Origin: Siphonodentalium dalli
Taxonomy: Eukaryota > Mollusca > Scaphopoda > Gadilida > Siphonodentaliidae
DNA: 64,000 nucleotides
Reading direction: 5' to 3'
NCBI GenBank assembly: GCA_032622095.1
Contig: CP136069.1
Location: 122,010,126 to 122,074,125 of the forward strand
Shown here: piece by piece, positions 10,971-24,325 of the stretch
Position numbering within the stretch: the stretch's first letter is position 1
How the letters are laid out: each line of letters opens with the position of its first letter
Made by a program: the position numbers and the translations under genes
The notes under the pieces: generated by a model
Told to the model about the DNA's origin: nothing
The model's input: only the letters and a program-made list of their open reading frames with translations
Database searches by the model: none

Positions 10971-13766
10971 ACGTTTTGCCAAAATGTCCTGGTATTTCAC
11001 AATGGATTTTCTCAAAACCTGGAATTTATTTGTCAAATTGGTACGAGTGATTATTGTGACACAATATTTAAGATCCATCGAACCATGGATATTATATCCT
11101 CATTTACTACACTTTTATGACATGAAAAATATTTAAAATTTCATTGTTTTCAGGTACCAAGAACTTCTGTATGAGAGGAGACTTAATTATTCTTGATTCG
11201 TGAAATTTCATTCAGAAAGGCAACTACCCATAAATATTTTTCTATATTTGAGAATTATCATGTCATGCCTGTTGATCAATGAACAAATAGGTTGGGATTA
11301 GTTCTGGGTCATGGGTTCATAACCAACTTAAATCTGACCACCATATCTCTTAACGCCATGGCCTAAATTCCAGTTGATTGCTCCCTGCTTGAGTTGACCA
11401 CACTGCATATCAACAGCTGGAATATTTGTGACTGCTATATTCTTCATTATAATATATGGGGGTATGATCCTATATTATGCAATTAAAAATCTAACTCAAC
11501 ATTATGATACAAATGAAGCCTCCTCTCATAGAGCCAACACAATAAGCCATATGGTGACTGGAGAGTTGTATGAAATTCATAATTATTCTAGCAATTATTG
11601 GTACCGAAAGGGACAAAAAGGAAAATAATTTTTTTAATTCTCAAATGTATTAAAATCCATTGAATTTGTCGTCTCTTAATAATTTATCAGATTCTACATA
11701 CAATGAAGACGATGCTAAGTGAAATTCAAGAGTTTTCGCCAAATAGATCCAGAGAAATTCTTTGTTAAAAATCTCTTGCCATTTTGGTTGGATTTATGCA
11801 AAACGTGCTTCTCCTCCTTTAACTATTTCTGAATCACGCATTAACGGACGCAAAATTAATCGGATATATTCTCAAATTATAAGTCGTCATGCAAAATTCA
11901 TCGGACGAAGCCCAGATTATCAAATTATAAATCGGCAAGGACAATAACTGCGGTAAAAGTGGGCGGACCGAACCTGAATTCGAACTGTTAATTTTCAGTA
12001 ATCCAATTGAGTAACCCAATAAATCCATATCAAACTTGATCTGTATTTTCATATATACGAGTAATCAAGATATACTAAATTTGAAAACAATCAGATAACC
12101 ATATCTAAAGCTATCCCACTGATACCAAAATAATCGTCAAATTATAAGTGAACAAGGACCATAACTCCGAAAAAAATATGCGGACGGAACCTAAATTCGA
12201 ACTGTATTTTCATATGAGTAATCCAATAAATCCATATACAAAATTTTAAAACTAAATTGTCGGGGGACAATCAACACCCAAGTTCTTAGGATCAAAAGAA
12301 TCAATTTTGACATCAAGACAACATCCATAGCATCCATAGATGTTACTATATGCTGATAAAATGCTTACCTTAACACTGACATGAATGAGCGATCAGTAAA
12401 TCCATGATATTAGTCCTAACATTATTACGACATAAGTGTAAACACATATATGGTCAGGTGAGAATAATGCACGCGCATGTTGCCATTCTGCATGTGCTGG
12501 GAATAATTCGATCAAACAACATGTCGTGCTTATAGTTGAACAAAATCAACGTGTGTCGCTGATAAGTCGCGCTGGTGTACCTTATATATATACCTATTAA
12601 TTATTGATAGTGTCAGAGGCGGAGTATACAGCGGAAACAGGGACGTGGCTGGAGGGTCTTTGGTTCAGAACTCGATTATTATTGTTATCGTCTGGTCGAT
12701 AAAAGGTTTGACCTAGAAAAAAATTGGACTAAGTTGGTTTTTATTCAATTTTGAAGAGGAAGATATCCTCTATAACATATCCAGAATCCGCTAAAATCAG
12801 CATTGAGATTTTTTTTTTTTACAGATATTTAAAAAAAAGTCCATTTTCCGGCCTTGGGAAGTAGGATTTTTCTACAATATCCCTCATCGGCGACACCAGA
12901 ACGTCTTTCTCCTCCATTCGATATATATACCAGTTTGTGTAAAATTAGAATACGTGTGAGAATAGAGTGACAAGGACAGAAAATAATGCAATCGCGGCCA
13001 TGATATGGCTGTCAAAAATGGACGCAACTCCAAGCCATGCTACGACGAAAGCAACATATTGCATAACCACCTATAGAAGTGAAAATACGTATTGGTAATT
13101 TACAAGAATGTGTTTAAACATATTTAAAGGTACAGATAGCATTAAAACAGATCCGTCTGAAGGAGTTATCGGTCACTGCAGTGCAAGTTAAACCCAATGG
13201 TTTACGTCTTTATAGTTCGGGTTTTCTTCTTAGAATGCATCCAATAGTCGGGCAGAAAAACATTCCGGGCATCCAACATACAAAGTAATGGTTCGTCGCA
13301 CAGCGCGTGGTAGTTTCGTTGATGATAATTTATTGAATGTAACGCAGAAACTGAAGTGAACACCTGTGCGGTGTAAATACTAGTTACATATCCGGAATAA
13401 TAATCCAAACATGTATGTCGTAATGCTGATTATACTGAAATAAACACCAAACTATTCATTAGATTAGCACCCAATCTATAATCAGTTCGAAGAGACGATC
13501 ATCGTACATATTATTTAAGACTAATTTTCATGGTCCTACCAACTCGGTTTCTTAGTAGACAATGTTGTTCAATATTATTTCGTTACTAAGGGAATATTCT
13601 ACCGCGCAATGCACAATATAATGTTCAGTATATTGTAGTTTGAAAATATCTTACCATTTCCACCAACGTACTTGAGCTATATATTAAGTCATCGGCGTTT
13701 ATGTACAATATATTTGTAAATAATCATGTACAAATGATCTCTCTCCTCAAAAGGAGGCAATAAAGA

Positions 13767-13797
<31 letters not shown>

Positions 13798-14729
13798 GTT
13801 GCAGAAACGTATAGTATATATGTGGCCTTAATGAACACAAGCAAATTTAACATCCATGTATAAAAGACAGTCTCTGCCACAGAGTATGTAGGCAATTTTT
13901 GGTTGAGTTGAGAATTTATTGAAGATAGTATATATATATGGTACTCCTTTGTATTTTGATAAATTGCGTTCATATATACTATCACCATGCATCACTGTGA
14001 TAAAAACTAAAACTCGTGTTTTCACTTGATCGGAGGCAACTATGACTACTATTTTAAGACACGGACAATATAGGATCTACATATTTGACCCATGCAGTAC
14101 TCTATGGATATCATCATACTGCTCTATAGTAGTGAATTTTGACAGATTTGATGTTGTAGATATAAAAAATAAATGATAATTGGTCACATTGCTGAGACTG
14201 CTCTGAGTACATATATTTCTGCTTCTAGAACAGGTCACAGAATCAATACATTCCTATTAAATAACATTTAACTGTTTAATTACACATATATCACACGATT
14301 CAAGATAAACAGTACAGATAAAACTGCGTTATTTTTCTGCTTATGCGCATGGACACCCAAAAGTCCAGATTTAACCGTTGTATAAGACCCCGCTTTCGCT
14401 TGCTCTCTCGCGAGATTTCGCGTAAATCTCTTATCAAAAGTTTCCCTTATACGCTGAAAGCAATCGTCCTCGCATAATTCGAGAGCTTATTCACTCGTAT
14501 ATGACTGGCTATTCAATTTTCCACAAATTGTAAATTTCAATCGATTTTATCCATTTTGGCGGCCATTTTGGGACACATTCTACCGATATACATGGGATAT
14601 GACTAAGCTTGTTTATGTGTATTTAATTTCATTACTAATTTGGTATTAGTTGGTGCACATATACCACAGAAATTCTGAATGTTTAGATGCCAACTGTCAT
14701 CATATGGACGTCATCTTGGATTACGCTCT
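10971..14729. other. Noncoding DNA with decayed 'ataactc' repeats and an (AT)n tract
   Basis: No gene is recognised. Around 11930-12090 and 12150-12260 there are two diverged copies of a block with 'aaggaca(c)cataactc', 'gcggac(g)gaacctgaattcgaactgt' in shortened form, and 'aatccaataaatccatat'. They are likely relics of a tandem repeat related in style to the 8.9-kb array. An (AT)n run lies at 13770-13790. Confidence 0.4.
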
Positions 14730-14838
14730 ATAAAAACACTTCTTCAAATATTTCCGTTATTTCGTCAAAAACACTTCTTCAAATATATCCGTTATTTCGT
14801 CAAAATCACTTCTTCAAATATCTCCGTTATTTAGTTAA
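14730..14838 (+). repeat. Three-copy tandem repeat, about 36-bp unit
   Basis: The core cacttcttcaaatat followed by 'ccgttatttcgtca' occurs three times in a row with single-base differences. Confidence 0.85.
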
Positions 14839-15071
14839 TACAAATTAAATGAAATGATTAGCGTTAATGCTTCTTTCTAAATTGACAATCGACCACGCGT
14901 GCCACGCGTGGTTGCGATTGACCATATACTAATGGCCTTTTTGGGTTCCGATTGTTCATTTAAAAATGGCCAATCCTTAAAGAACAATCTTGCCTATTTA
15001 CCAACTGTTGCTATTCTGATGCACCCAGTTTTTTTTTTTTACCATTTTGTCCTCAATTTTGATGACGCATA

Positions 15072-15302
15072 CCCCCCCCCCCCCCCCCCCCCCACAACAC
15101 CACCACCACCATTCCTCTCATTCCAGGGCTTTGTCAATCGACAGGATATCGGCTGCATCTCACCAATGTGTCGGGGGGGGGGGGTTTCAGACAGGTATGA
15201 TGATTTTTTAGACACGCCTACCCCTCGACCTTCATTTTTGTAGCAAGTTTTGTCCTATCATTTTTCGACAACAACCCCCCCCCCCCCCCCCCCCCCCCCC
15301 CC
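15072..15302. repeat. Cluster of long poly-C and poly-G runs
   Basis: There are 22 C at 15072-15093, 12 G at 15173-15184 and 28 C at 15275-15302. Run lengths in an assembly may be unreliable. Confidence 0.9.
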
Positions 15303-17263
15303 ACTAGAAACATAAAAAAAATAAAATCGGAAGAATATTAGAATTTTAACAATTTCCTGTATGTGTCCTATCAACTACCGATGCAGGTTGGTGTATATTA
15401 GTCCAAGACTTGGACTAGTGTATATGTGATTAGCTTATTTTGACATGGCAGTTATTGTTTATTCAATGTTTCCATGCATTTGATTTAAACAGTATTTATT
15501 TGCCCCCAATTAATATTACAATTATGATGAACAACATTTTGATGATGAAAACATGACTAGAGTAGAATAGGGGGAAGAGGATCTAGCATGCAGCAAGCAG
15601 ATATATCCGCAGGAAAGTACTAGAAAGATTGATTGTCAGATTGTAGAAATAAAGAAAGCGCGAATGGCAAGTGACCGAGTTCGAGAAACAATAGGTTTAA
15701 CAAATGATGGTGTATTATGTAATTATACAGACGAGTTTACGATATGTGATGCAAGTATAAGTTTAGGAAGGAATAAGGGACAGAGAAAGGTATGAGGGTA
15801 GAGATAAAGAGTATGTATATGTAAAAGAAAGTCGGTAACACTGTTCTGAAAATTTTGAAACTAACTTATAAAACGAACTATTTTTTATAATGTCCATCCA
15901 TTTTATGTTCAGAGTGTCCTAGATAGACATAAACCGTGTATTTGGTAATTGTATAACAATCTACTGACTGTCTAAAGACAGTTTTGATGTTAAAATTACA
16001 TTTTAAGTCCAGAAATAGTTGAAAATATGGAGGAAATTTTGTTCAGCTGTGGAAAAAAATGCTTTTCTGTCCTCTTGATCACCCACTACCCCTCATTTGT
16101 GCCCGGAAAAATTGTTTGACACCCCCTTGTTTATAAATTTTTCGCGAGTGATACACACACCCTTTATGTTTGCCATGAATATCAGGAAATGTATAACGCT
16201 CTTTAATGATGCATGGTGAAGAAAGCTATAGGGTGACATACTCATGCACTGTTGAATTAAAACTTTGCCAATTTCGAAGTACAATAACATGCAAGCTCAG
16301 CACTTTGAAGTAAAGGTGTATCGAGCTTTTGGGCTAGGCATTTTCTTTTATAATTTCAAATTAGGATGTGCATTCTAAGTCTAACATTGGAATTGTCTAT
16401 ATAGACCATTTGTTTCAAGACTTGACGAATATACCTAAAAACTTGTAAACTACTTCAAAAATGAGAGTTTCTTCATAATTCGGAGTAACATATTGTCAAG
16501 GAATTGCTACTCAGGAAAATGCAGTTTTCAAGTGTAATTGATTTACTCCAATCCCTTTATCATAAATCCATCCATTTATGAAGAAATATATATGCATATA
16601 AAAGATCTGTATGATCTACCTGCATGTGCATCTGTCTGTTTGTGTTTTTCTCGCAGACCCCTACATGGACCGATTCCAATCAAATTTGGGATGTTATAAC
16701 GGCGTTAGTTTTTTAAACTTTTGATTTGTATTTTTTTATCAAAAATGTTTGAACGATCAAATGTGCGCGCTTTGATCACATGCTCCTTTGTGCAGGGGCC
16801 CCAGTTCACTCTGTTTCAGCTAGTAAAATATTTTTAAACAAATAATAAAAATCATTGATTTACGCATAAATGTAATTCCCTAATAAATGTGAATTTGGCC
16901 TCCCATATTGTTTACGGGTTCCACATATTTCCTATTTATTATAATTGCGTTCAGGACACCGCCATTTAACGATCTTCGGCCAGGGAACAAAACTGTAGAT
17001 TTTATATTACGCACTGTAATGTCTATATTCAGTTCCATATATTTGATGAAGAATAAATGAACTGTTGAAATGAATTGAATTGGAGTTTATTGTGTGAGGG
17101 GGTAGACGCACAATAATCTCATAGTCACGGTCTCAGCCCAGTAGTTGTGTGTGTTATATATTGATAAGAGGAATAACTCTAACTCTACTCTTTTTACACA
17201 GACCAGTTAGAATTATGTCCCTTGATTTGCTTTTGAAGCAATTTTTTTTGCTGTTGGAGCACA
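15303..17263. other. Noncoding stretch with a solo transposon end
   Basis: No gene is seen. At about 16888-16905 the sequence gtgaatttggcctccca followed by TA matches the right end of the element at 18366-19237. No matching left end was found nearby. Confidence 0.45.
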
Positions 17264-17714
17264 CTCACAGTGGATCAACGGACACGAACCAAAACCGGAA
17301 GTCGTAGATTTCGAGGTGGAGAAATATCTGTCGACAAATATTTGTTGACATTTTTTGACGTTTTTTTGGGAAAATAAACGCTTGGATAGCATATCTGACC
17401 AACTGAAGGTGAGTGAATATTTCTTCGCTGATGTTCGGACACCGACGATCAATTTAAGTCAGTTGTCATTGTTCGATCGCGGAAAAAATGTCATTTAATC
17501 ATCGCCGCGAGACGATTTCTTCCCCAAAATATCCCAGAAAATCATACTTTTCACATTCATCGCAGACAGCTGTCGCAACAACCTATATACCGGTCGAAAT
17601 GCCTGTTTTCCCCCCACAAATGCATATTTTGAGTATTTTCACGGACTGTCTCAAAATTCCAAATTTCATCTTTTGATGCAGGTACCCACCTCGAAAATAC
17701 TGTCCGGTTAGTCC
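17264..17714 (+). repeat. Left arm of a 450-bp inverted duplication
   Basis: This arm is about 98% identical by eye to the reverse complement of 20673-21124. It starts ctcacagtggatcaacgg and ends ctgtccggttagtcc. The two arms are about 3 kb apart. Short conserved ORFs occur in the arms, but none resembles a known protein and each is broken by stops. The arm may be a long terminal inverted repeat of a composite element or a segmental inverted duplication. Confidence 0.85.
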
Positions 17715-18365
17715 TGTACACCCCGGAATCTAGTTGCAATCCACCAGACCCGGCGGACAGTTTTTGTTGTTCAATCAAGAGTCGAAATGGATTAGTTGAT
17801 TGGCTGCCTTTCGTTAACAGTGGCACGTTTTGGGGCAACTGCTTTTCTGTTGCAACCATAGTATACTGATCAAGTTTAGTTACCGAGTACAGTTTGCAAT
17901 TTGTTCTCCTATATTCGTTCAGATCGTGTAAGGTCATTAACCAAAGAATCATTTATGGAAATATTGTTAGAACAAGAATATAACAATGCCCTCCATGACC
18001 AAGGCCGTAGCAACAGGATTGTTTTGATGGTGGTAGGTGTAGATGTATTTTCCAATAGTTTGATATTTCAGCCAGTATATAGCGTGAAATTTGATACTTA
18101 AAAAAACAATTAAAATTCGATTAATTTAAGAAAAAACAAATCGGGACCCATGGCTGTTCTTTTTCATTATGGCCACTTTCGGGACTCACCACCCGAGTTT
18201 TGATTACGATTGTATAAAGTTTTAACTACATTTTTCGGGTATATATACACCCCTTTATTTTTGTGTTTTAAACTACAGGCACCCACCCATATTTCGGAGA
18301 ATTTTCGCTAATATTACATATTATAGAATAGCAATCAAATATGCAGATGTTTATTTCCATTTCTA

Positions 18366-19237
18366 TGAGAGGCCAAATTCACAATTTCATAATTAATTGC
18401 AGTTAAGCAATAGCACTTAAGCATAATTATTTGCGATTAAGCGCAATTCATGGTTATACTGTGTGTAACTATGTACCCCTGGTGAATAAATAGGTGAATC
18501 TATAACTAAACCTGAACTCATATTGACATATCACCTCCTTGTTTTCATTGCTTTGGATAGTTGTGATTGTGAACTAGCCTAAATTCTTTATCAAAATGGG
18601 TGACTCGCGACAGTATTACCTTCTGTTTTAGTCGAGTCGAGGAACCAACCCATCAAAGCTCAAGTGTGATCAGATATCGATTATTGAAGTTTGTTATTTC
18701 AATTGATTGCTGCCCAGAAACACGCCGTGAAAAGGGTGGTTTCGGTCAAAATTGCGGATGAAGATGGATAACTCTAAAACAAGTGGTAATACGGTAAAAT
18801 TTCGTGATACTTTAGTAATTATACGGCCATATTTTGTTGAACAAAATGTTTATAAATCACACGTTTTTTGGGAAATTTGATACCATAGTTGACAGAGGTC
18901 AGCATTATTTTTTGCAGTTAATCGATTCTGATAACTAAAGCTTATTTTGAAGAAATATTGTTGTTGTTGTTGTATCTTTATAATATGGGTCTTTCTGATC
19001 GGATTGAGGACCTTTAGTTTAAATTAGCCAAATGCAGATACACCCGGTCATGCTAATAGTTAGGTTATATGGATAGTTACACTTACTCTCAAGCAACTCA
19101 TAGCGCTTAATCGGAATTAATTGCACTTAAGCGCAATTAATTTCAATTATGCGCAAATGACATATGTGTGCTTCAGTGCGATGTGTGGTATATGCGCTTA
19201 AGCGCAATTCATTATTAAATGTGAATTTGACCTCCCA
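18366..19237. mobile_element. 872-bp TIR element with iterated CTTAAGCGCAATT motifs
   Basis: The left end is TGAGAGGCCAAATTCACA and the right end in reverse complement is TGGGAGGTCAAATTCACA. Both are flanked by TA (18364-18365 and 19238-19239), as in Tc1/mariner-type insertions. Subterminal motifs of the form cttaagcgcaattaa recur near 18411-18455 and 19105-19210 in both orientations. No transposase was seen, so it is non-autonomous. Confidence 0.7.
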
Positions 19238-20672
19238 TACAGTTAATTTTTTGTCTATATATATGAACGAGTAGGGTCTGTCTGCATGTCTTCTGTCCGC
19301 TTAAATTTGAATATATAAGCGACAATTTGCGTTAAAAACTTCCCAACCAAATTATCCAGTGTGTGAATCAATGTGGAAACAATTAATAATGGCGCGATTT
19401 GAATACAACAGGACAAAAATCACGTGCCTATATATTTACAAAAGTAACTTGCATCTGGTTCCACATTCAGTTGTACCATCGATCTATATTAAATATACGA
19501 TACAATATACGTCGATGGTTGTACGCTATAGATTGGAATTTTACCCGCTATATACATGTAGGAAACACAACACTTCTACATTAATGGACAGCCAAGGTGG
19601 GATTAAGAATACAACAACTCGAAAGAATTACACTGGAGTTTTCCTGGTGATGTTTCTATTCTCTATATCAACCGAGAGTACCAATATTTCGTATAGTATT
19701 GTATAGTATAGTATTGTATAGTATTTTATTATAAATAATTTTTATATTTTTTATTTTCAATAATTTTATTTTCAAACATTCATTCGGGTGTTGTAAAAAT
19801 CCCATCGTCGATTGCCTCAGCGAAGCCGCAAGCCTTTGCCGCACAGTGGTTACATATATGAAGGCAGGCATGCGATCCTATCGTCAGTAGCACCTGGAAT
19901 TATAAAATAATATCGCTTAGTGGACTTGAACTTAAGCTAATATTAGTAACAGATATAGCTGTACACCCCTCCGACTGTATGTTTTAGTTCCCTCCACATT
20001 ATTGTTTTAACCATTGCTGAATATTGAAAACAATAATTTTCTGAGTCGAAAAATGTCATAACTCCAAACAAAAAGGTCTGACATATTTCATAATCATATA
20101 TGTTCGCATGTTCCCATGGTACTAAATATATATATGCCAAGCCAAAAAAACAAATGACCGCAAAACTTAGCAATAAAAACTCGGAAAATTGCATCCACGA
20201 AAGGACGAACAAGCTGCCTCCTGTATAACCCCACAAGTTGTGGGCCACAACTCGTTGCGAGTGTATAATCATATATAAAGGGTAAAAATCGGCACACCGC
20301 TGCATTTTTCTGAAAAAAGTTGGATGTTAATCATTTTTTTTTATGTCGGCCTTCCGAGAGTGATGACAAGTCAGAGTTAGCAATATGACATACATCAAAA
20401 GTTATATGTTTACCAAACATGTACTTCGTAGTTGGATTTCAGTTACAGGTTACAGTTCAGTTATATATATGTCACCGCCTGGATGTTGTGTTGTACCAGG
20501 AGACATATACAACATTATGAACACCCAGAACCATTGTGGCCACGCAAAAGTCAAATGAAACGCCCATCATCTGCGGCAAAATTGCTTTTTCGACCAGAAA
20601 TTGAAGATGGCAGACCTCAGCAAAATCACGACTAAGCGGACAGATTTTTTACAACTAATGATTAAATTTTTC
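19238..20672. other. Noncoding spacer between the inverted arms
   Basis: It holds a (tatagtattg)n microsatellite at about 19690-19735 and several short AT-rich ORFs with no family resemblance. Confidence 0.4.
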
Positions 20673-21124
20673 GGGACTAACCGGACAGTATTTTCGAGGT
20701 GGGTACCTACATCAAAAGATGAAATTTGGAATTTTGAGACAGTCCGTGAAAATACTCAAAATATGCATTTTTGGGGGGAAAACAGGCCTTTCGATCGGTG
20801 TATAGGTTGTTGCGACAGTTGTCTGCGATGAATGTGAAAAGTATGATTTTCTGGGATATTTTGGGGAAGAAATCGTCTCGCGGCGATGATTAAATGACAT
20901 TTTTTCCGCGATCGAACAATGACAACTGACTTAAATTGATCGTCGGTGTCCGAACATCAGCGAAGAAATATTCACTCACCTTCAGTTGGTCAGATATGCT
21001 ATCCAAGCGTTTATTTTCCAAAAAAACCGTCAAAAAATGTCAACAAATATTTGTCGACAGATATTTCTCCACCTCGAAATCTACGACTTCCGGTTTTGGT
21101 TCGTGTCCGTTGATCCACTGTGAG
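20673..21124 (-). repeat. Right arm of the 450-bp inverted duplication
   Basis: This is the inverted partner of 17264-17714. Differences are limited to a handful of substitutions and a shifted T-run, so the duplication is recent. Identity stops sharply at both ends. Confidence 0.85.
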
Positions 21125-21574
21125 GAGTGAGAGTTCATAATTGAATGTTACCCATGAGTCTCTGTGTTCCCGGTTGTCAACACCCTCGCTAAATTCGCTA
21201 CATCCTGTGTATTGGATTGCTTGTTATCCCACTGGTTTTTTTTTGGTGTAAAATGTTCCAGGACATTGTCGTCGGGCCCACTGTGATCTTCATCATCGAA
21301 AAGTTTCGAAGTTGCAAGATATAAGTTATGGCAGAATGTGCAGAAACGTCCATGCATGTAGTCCGGGAGAAATAGGGGTGAAGTAAAAATTATCTGTTAA
21401 AGTTTTTTTTTCTCTATGGATTGTGATTCTTGTGGTGTGTACATCAATATATAGGTGGGTGTGGAGTTCTCACCCTTGAGCATTTCGTATAACCCAACAT
21501 GGCCGCCATAGTGTAGAATAATAACTAAGTCAGTTTAATCTGTTTTGTTGGAAACTATATTTCATAAAATGTAC
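21125..21574. other. No gene seen; one YY1-like motif
   Basis: The sequence ccaacatggccgccatag at about 21497-21514 resembles a YY1 site, but no gene starts nearby that I can support. Confidence 0.35.
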
Positions 21575-21712
21575 AAAAATTAAAATATTATTTGAAACCA
21601 ATTACATTATACTACTGTTTGCAGGAAAAATTGGCACTCCATTAGAAAGCCAATTTTTCCTGCAAACAGTAGTATAATGTAATTGGTTCCAAATAATATT
21701 TAAATAATTTTT
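21575..21712. mobile_element. Hairpin MITE with about 60-bp arms
   Basis: The left arm (21575-21634) and right arm (21650-21712) are near-perfect inverted copies around a 15-base loop (cactccattagaaag). The core caattacattatactactg is identical in both arms. Confidence 0.8.
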
Positions 21713-22930
21713 GTTCACTCATATCTCCTATATCCGTTCCTATTGTCTGGAACTGGTTGTAGATAGTGCCTTGTTTTCTTATTATTCATATCTTATGATC
21801 ATTTGCTCAGTACTGCGCGATATGCGTGTTATTCCTTTGGTCTCAGCCACTTTTAATCCCTAACAAAATTAATCTCACAGAACGTGGTAAGAATTTCCCT
21901 GAAAACTCAATATTGGTTCCTGGCCATATTTTAATGTGAAATGAACAGATTTGAAGGAATTAAGCGAGTGTGAGTATTGCCAATAAAATATAATTTCATT
22001 AGTGCCTGAAACGGTTACTATGGTTTATGATGGCAGTCAAAATGGCAGAACATGTATATAAAATTATATATTTCGTCCTTATGCGCTTGCATGTCGTGAC
22101 TGATAGATGCATGTAGTTGGCTAATCTGCATTAGATACACTCAAAAGAAACACTTTAAACAGGACAACATAGAAAACCATATGAACATGGGAAATTACAT
22201 GCACATGTGGTATAAGATATATATCGTAGAAGACCAAGATACAACCTTGTACAATTTAGTGTCGTGACCTCAACTATGTGGAGAATGCACACTCAGTGGA
22301 TGACGATAATATGACGTGGTTAAGCTTGATCCTATGTACACCACTGTTCTTGTGGGCAATGATATGAGTAAGTCTCAGACAAATTGAAATTGATAATTTC
22401 AGAGTTTCAAAAGCTGTACAGTATAAAATGTTGTCATGCTCTAGTAAATCGGGGAGATAATATGATCACAGCATCATAATTATATGAAGATACATTGCGA
22501 TGCCGGTACAATGTAACGGTGCTATCGCGACATTCAATTATCATTCACACACGTTCAGAAAAGAAAACAATAGTCAGAAATGCTAACGTAATCGGGATAA
22601 TATTATTAGGCATACAATCCATACATGCATATAAAATATATTGGAGCTTTAATGTAGTTATTTGAAAAAATGTGTATATAGGTAACGACTATATAGTTGA
22701 TTATAAGTACTATTTTGTGTGTGCACGCTTGATGAAAAAGCACCTGAAAATATTTTTTAAATCGGATGTGCCAAACCAAAGTCATGATAATTATGAAATA
22801 ATTACACCACAGGTATGATATGTGTTCACATAGGGCGCATGCGTTCCAATTGGTTGAAAGGTTCATCGCCAAATATGCAGAATAATAATCAGGCCAAAAC
22901 CAAAATTTTTAATTATGAAATACTTGGGTA
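21713..22930. other. AT-rich noncoding stretch
   Basis: No feature could be supported. Confidence 0.4.
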
Positions 22931-23039
22931 ATTTACATCGATATTAGGGTAATTTTACCACGATAATACAGTGACGAAACCAGTCGCAAGTTATGGATTA
23001 ACGGTGCCGTTTCCACTCGAGTTATCGACTTGGGGATGG

Positions 23040-24070
23040 GCACTTTGGTACGTACATGTCTATTCTGCACGATAGTGCATGCCCCATAGATCTCGCTCGG
23101 TCCCCTGTGGTCGGCGGGTGTTATTTTCGGTGTTTTTGCGTACATTCATAGCGAATTCGGAAGCAGCGTATATATGTGTTCATTTATTCACTTCCGCTAC
23201 ATCTAGCGACTGGCCGATCGCCCTTGGATGCAGAAGGGTATATTCGCTGCATGATATGATGCCCATTTCCGTGGCCAGGCAGCCAGGGTCGGTGCCTTTT
23301 TGGATTTTGCGTACCTGACGGAACCGGTCACAAGTTAGGGGTCAACATGCCGTTTCCACATAAAGCTCTATTCTGCGCGATAGTGCATGCCCCATCTCGC
23401 TCGGTCCCCTGTGGGAGGTGTGATCGGCGGGTGTTATTTTCGTGTTTTTGGTACATTCATAGCGAATTCGGCAGCAGCGTATGGGTTAATTTATTCACTT
23501 CCGCTGCAGCTAGCGACTTGGCAGATCAACCATGCACGGATGCAAAAGGGTATTCGCTGCATGATATGGTGTCCCTTTCTGTGGTCAGACAGCTTGGAGA
23601 TGTCGGTGTTTTTGTTTTTGTTTTGCGTACCTGCATGACGGAACGGTCGCAAGTTATGGGTTTAACAGTGGTGTTTCCGCTCGGGCTATCGACTTGGGAA
23701 TTGGATACTTTAGTACATACAGGTCTATTTTGAACGATAGTGCATGCCCCGTCTCGCCCGGTCCCCTGGTGGTGGTGCGGCCGGGTTAGTGGTTAACAGT
23801 GCCGTTTCCGATCGAGAGCTATATGTCAGCTATCGACTTGGTGATGGAAACTTTGGTACATGCAGGTCTATTCTGCCCCATCTCGCTCGGTCCCCTGTGG
23901 GATGTGCGCTCGGTGGGAGTTGTTTTCGGCGTTATTTTATGTACATTCATAGCGGATTCGACAACAGCTTATTGGTTAATTTATTCACTTCCGCTACAGC
24001 TAGCACGATGGTGCATTCCCCATCTCGCTCGGTCCCGGGGGAGGTGCGGTCGGCTTTTAATAGGACCCCT
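23040..24070 (+). repeat. Degenerate tandem repeat around a 'ctcgctcggtcccctgtgg' core
   Basis: Cores occur near 23093, 23396, 23750, 23882 and 24022. Most are followed by 'ttattttcggtgttttt', 'tacattcatagcgaattcg' and 'ttatTcacttccgct'-like blocks. The period is about 310-355 bp at first, with later units truncated. It leads directly into the dispersed repeat at 24082. Confidence 0.75.
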
Positions 24071-24081
24071 TCATAGAAACC

Positions 24082-24325
24082 ATCGTTCAATTGTAAATAT
24101 TTACTTCTCGATTCGGGACGAAACTATCGGAGATAAACGGTTTCTAAAAACAATACCGAGAGTCACTGCATTTAATTACATATGTAATATATAAGAAGGA
24201 CGGCGTGTGTTGTCAATTTGGATAATATTTATAAAATAACCACTTTGAGAGCAAAATTGTTCTCCATTTCTATACTATTTGATCACCCTATACCGGAGTG
24301 TTTTACAGAACTTTAAAGTGATCTT
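24082..24325 (+). repeat. Dispersed repeat, copy 2 (relative at 10737-10970)
   Basis: It shares the block order described at 10737-10970 and lies directly downstream of the tandem array, which suggests both belong to one larger element here. Confidence 0.7.

Noticed and set aside
13689-14025. Minus-strand ORFs of 99 and 65 codons across an (AT)n tract
   Set aside because: They include the microsatellite translated as Tyr-Ile repeats and have no recognisable domain.
17557-17952. A 131-codon ORF crossing the left inverted arm
   Set aside because: Half lies in the arm and half outside; the arm half ends in a stop in both copies; no known domain.
20476-20565. GCCVVPG reading that recalls the start of a THAP domain
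   Set aside because: The second Cys of the C2CH pattern and the AVPTIF-like region are missing; the ORF stops after about 29 residues.
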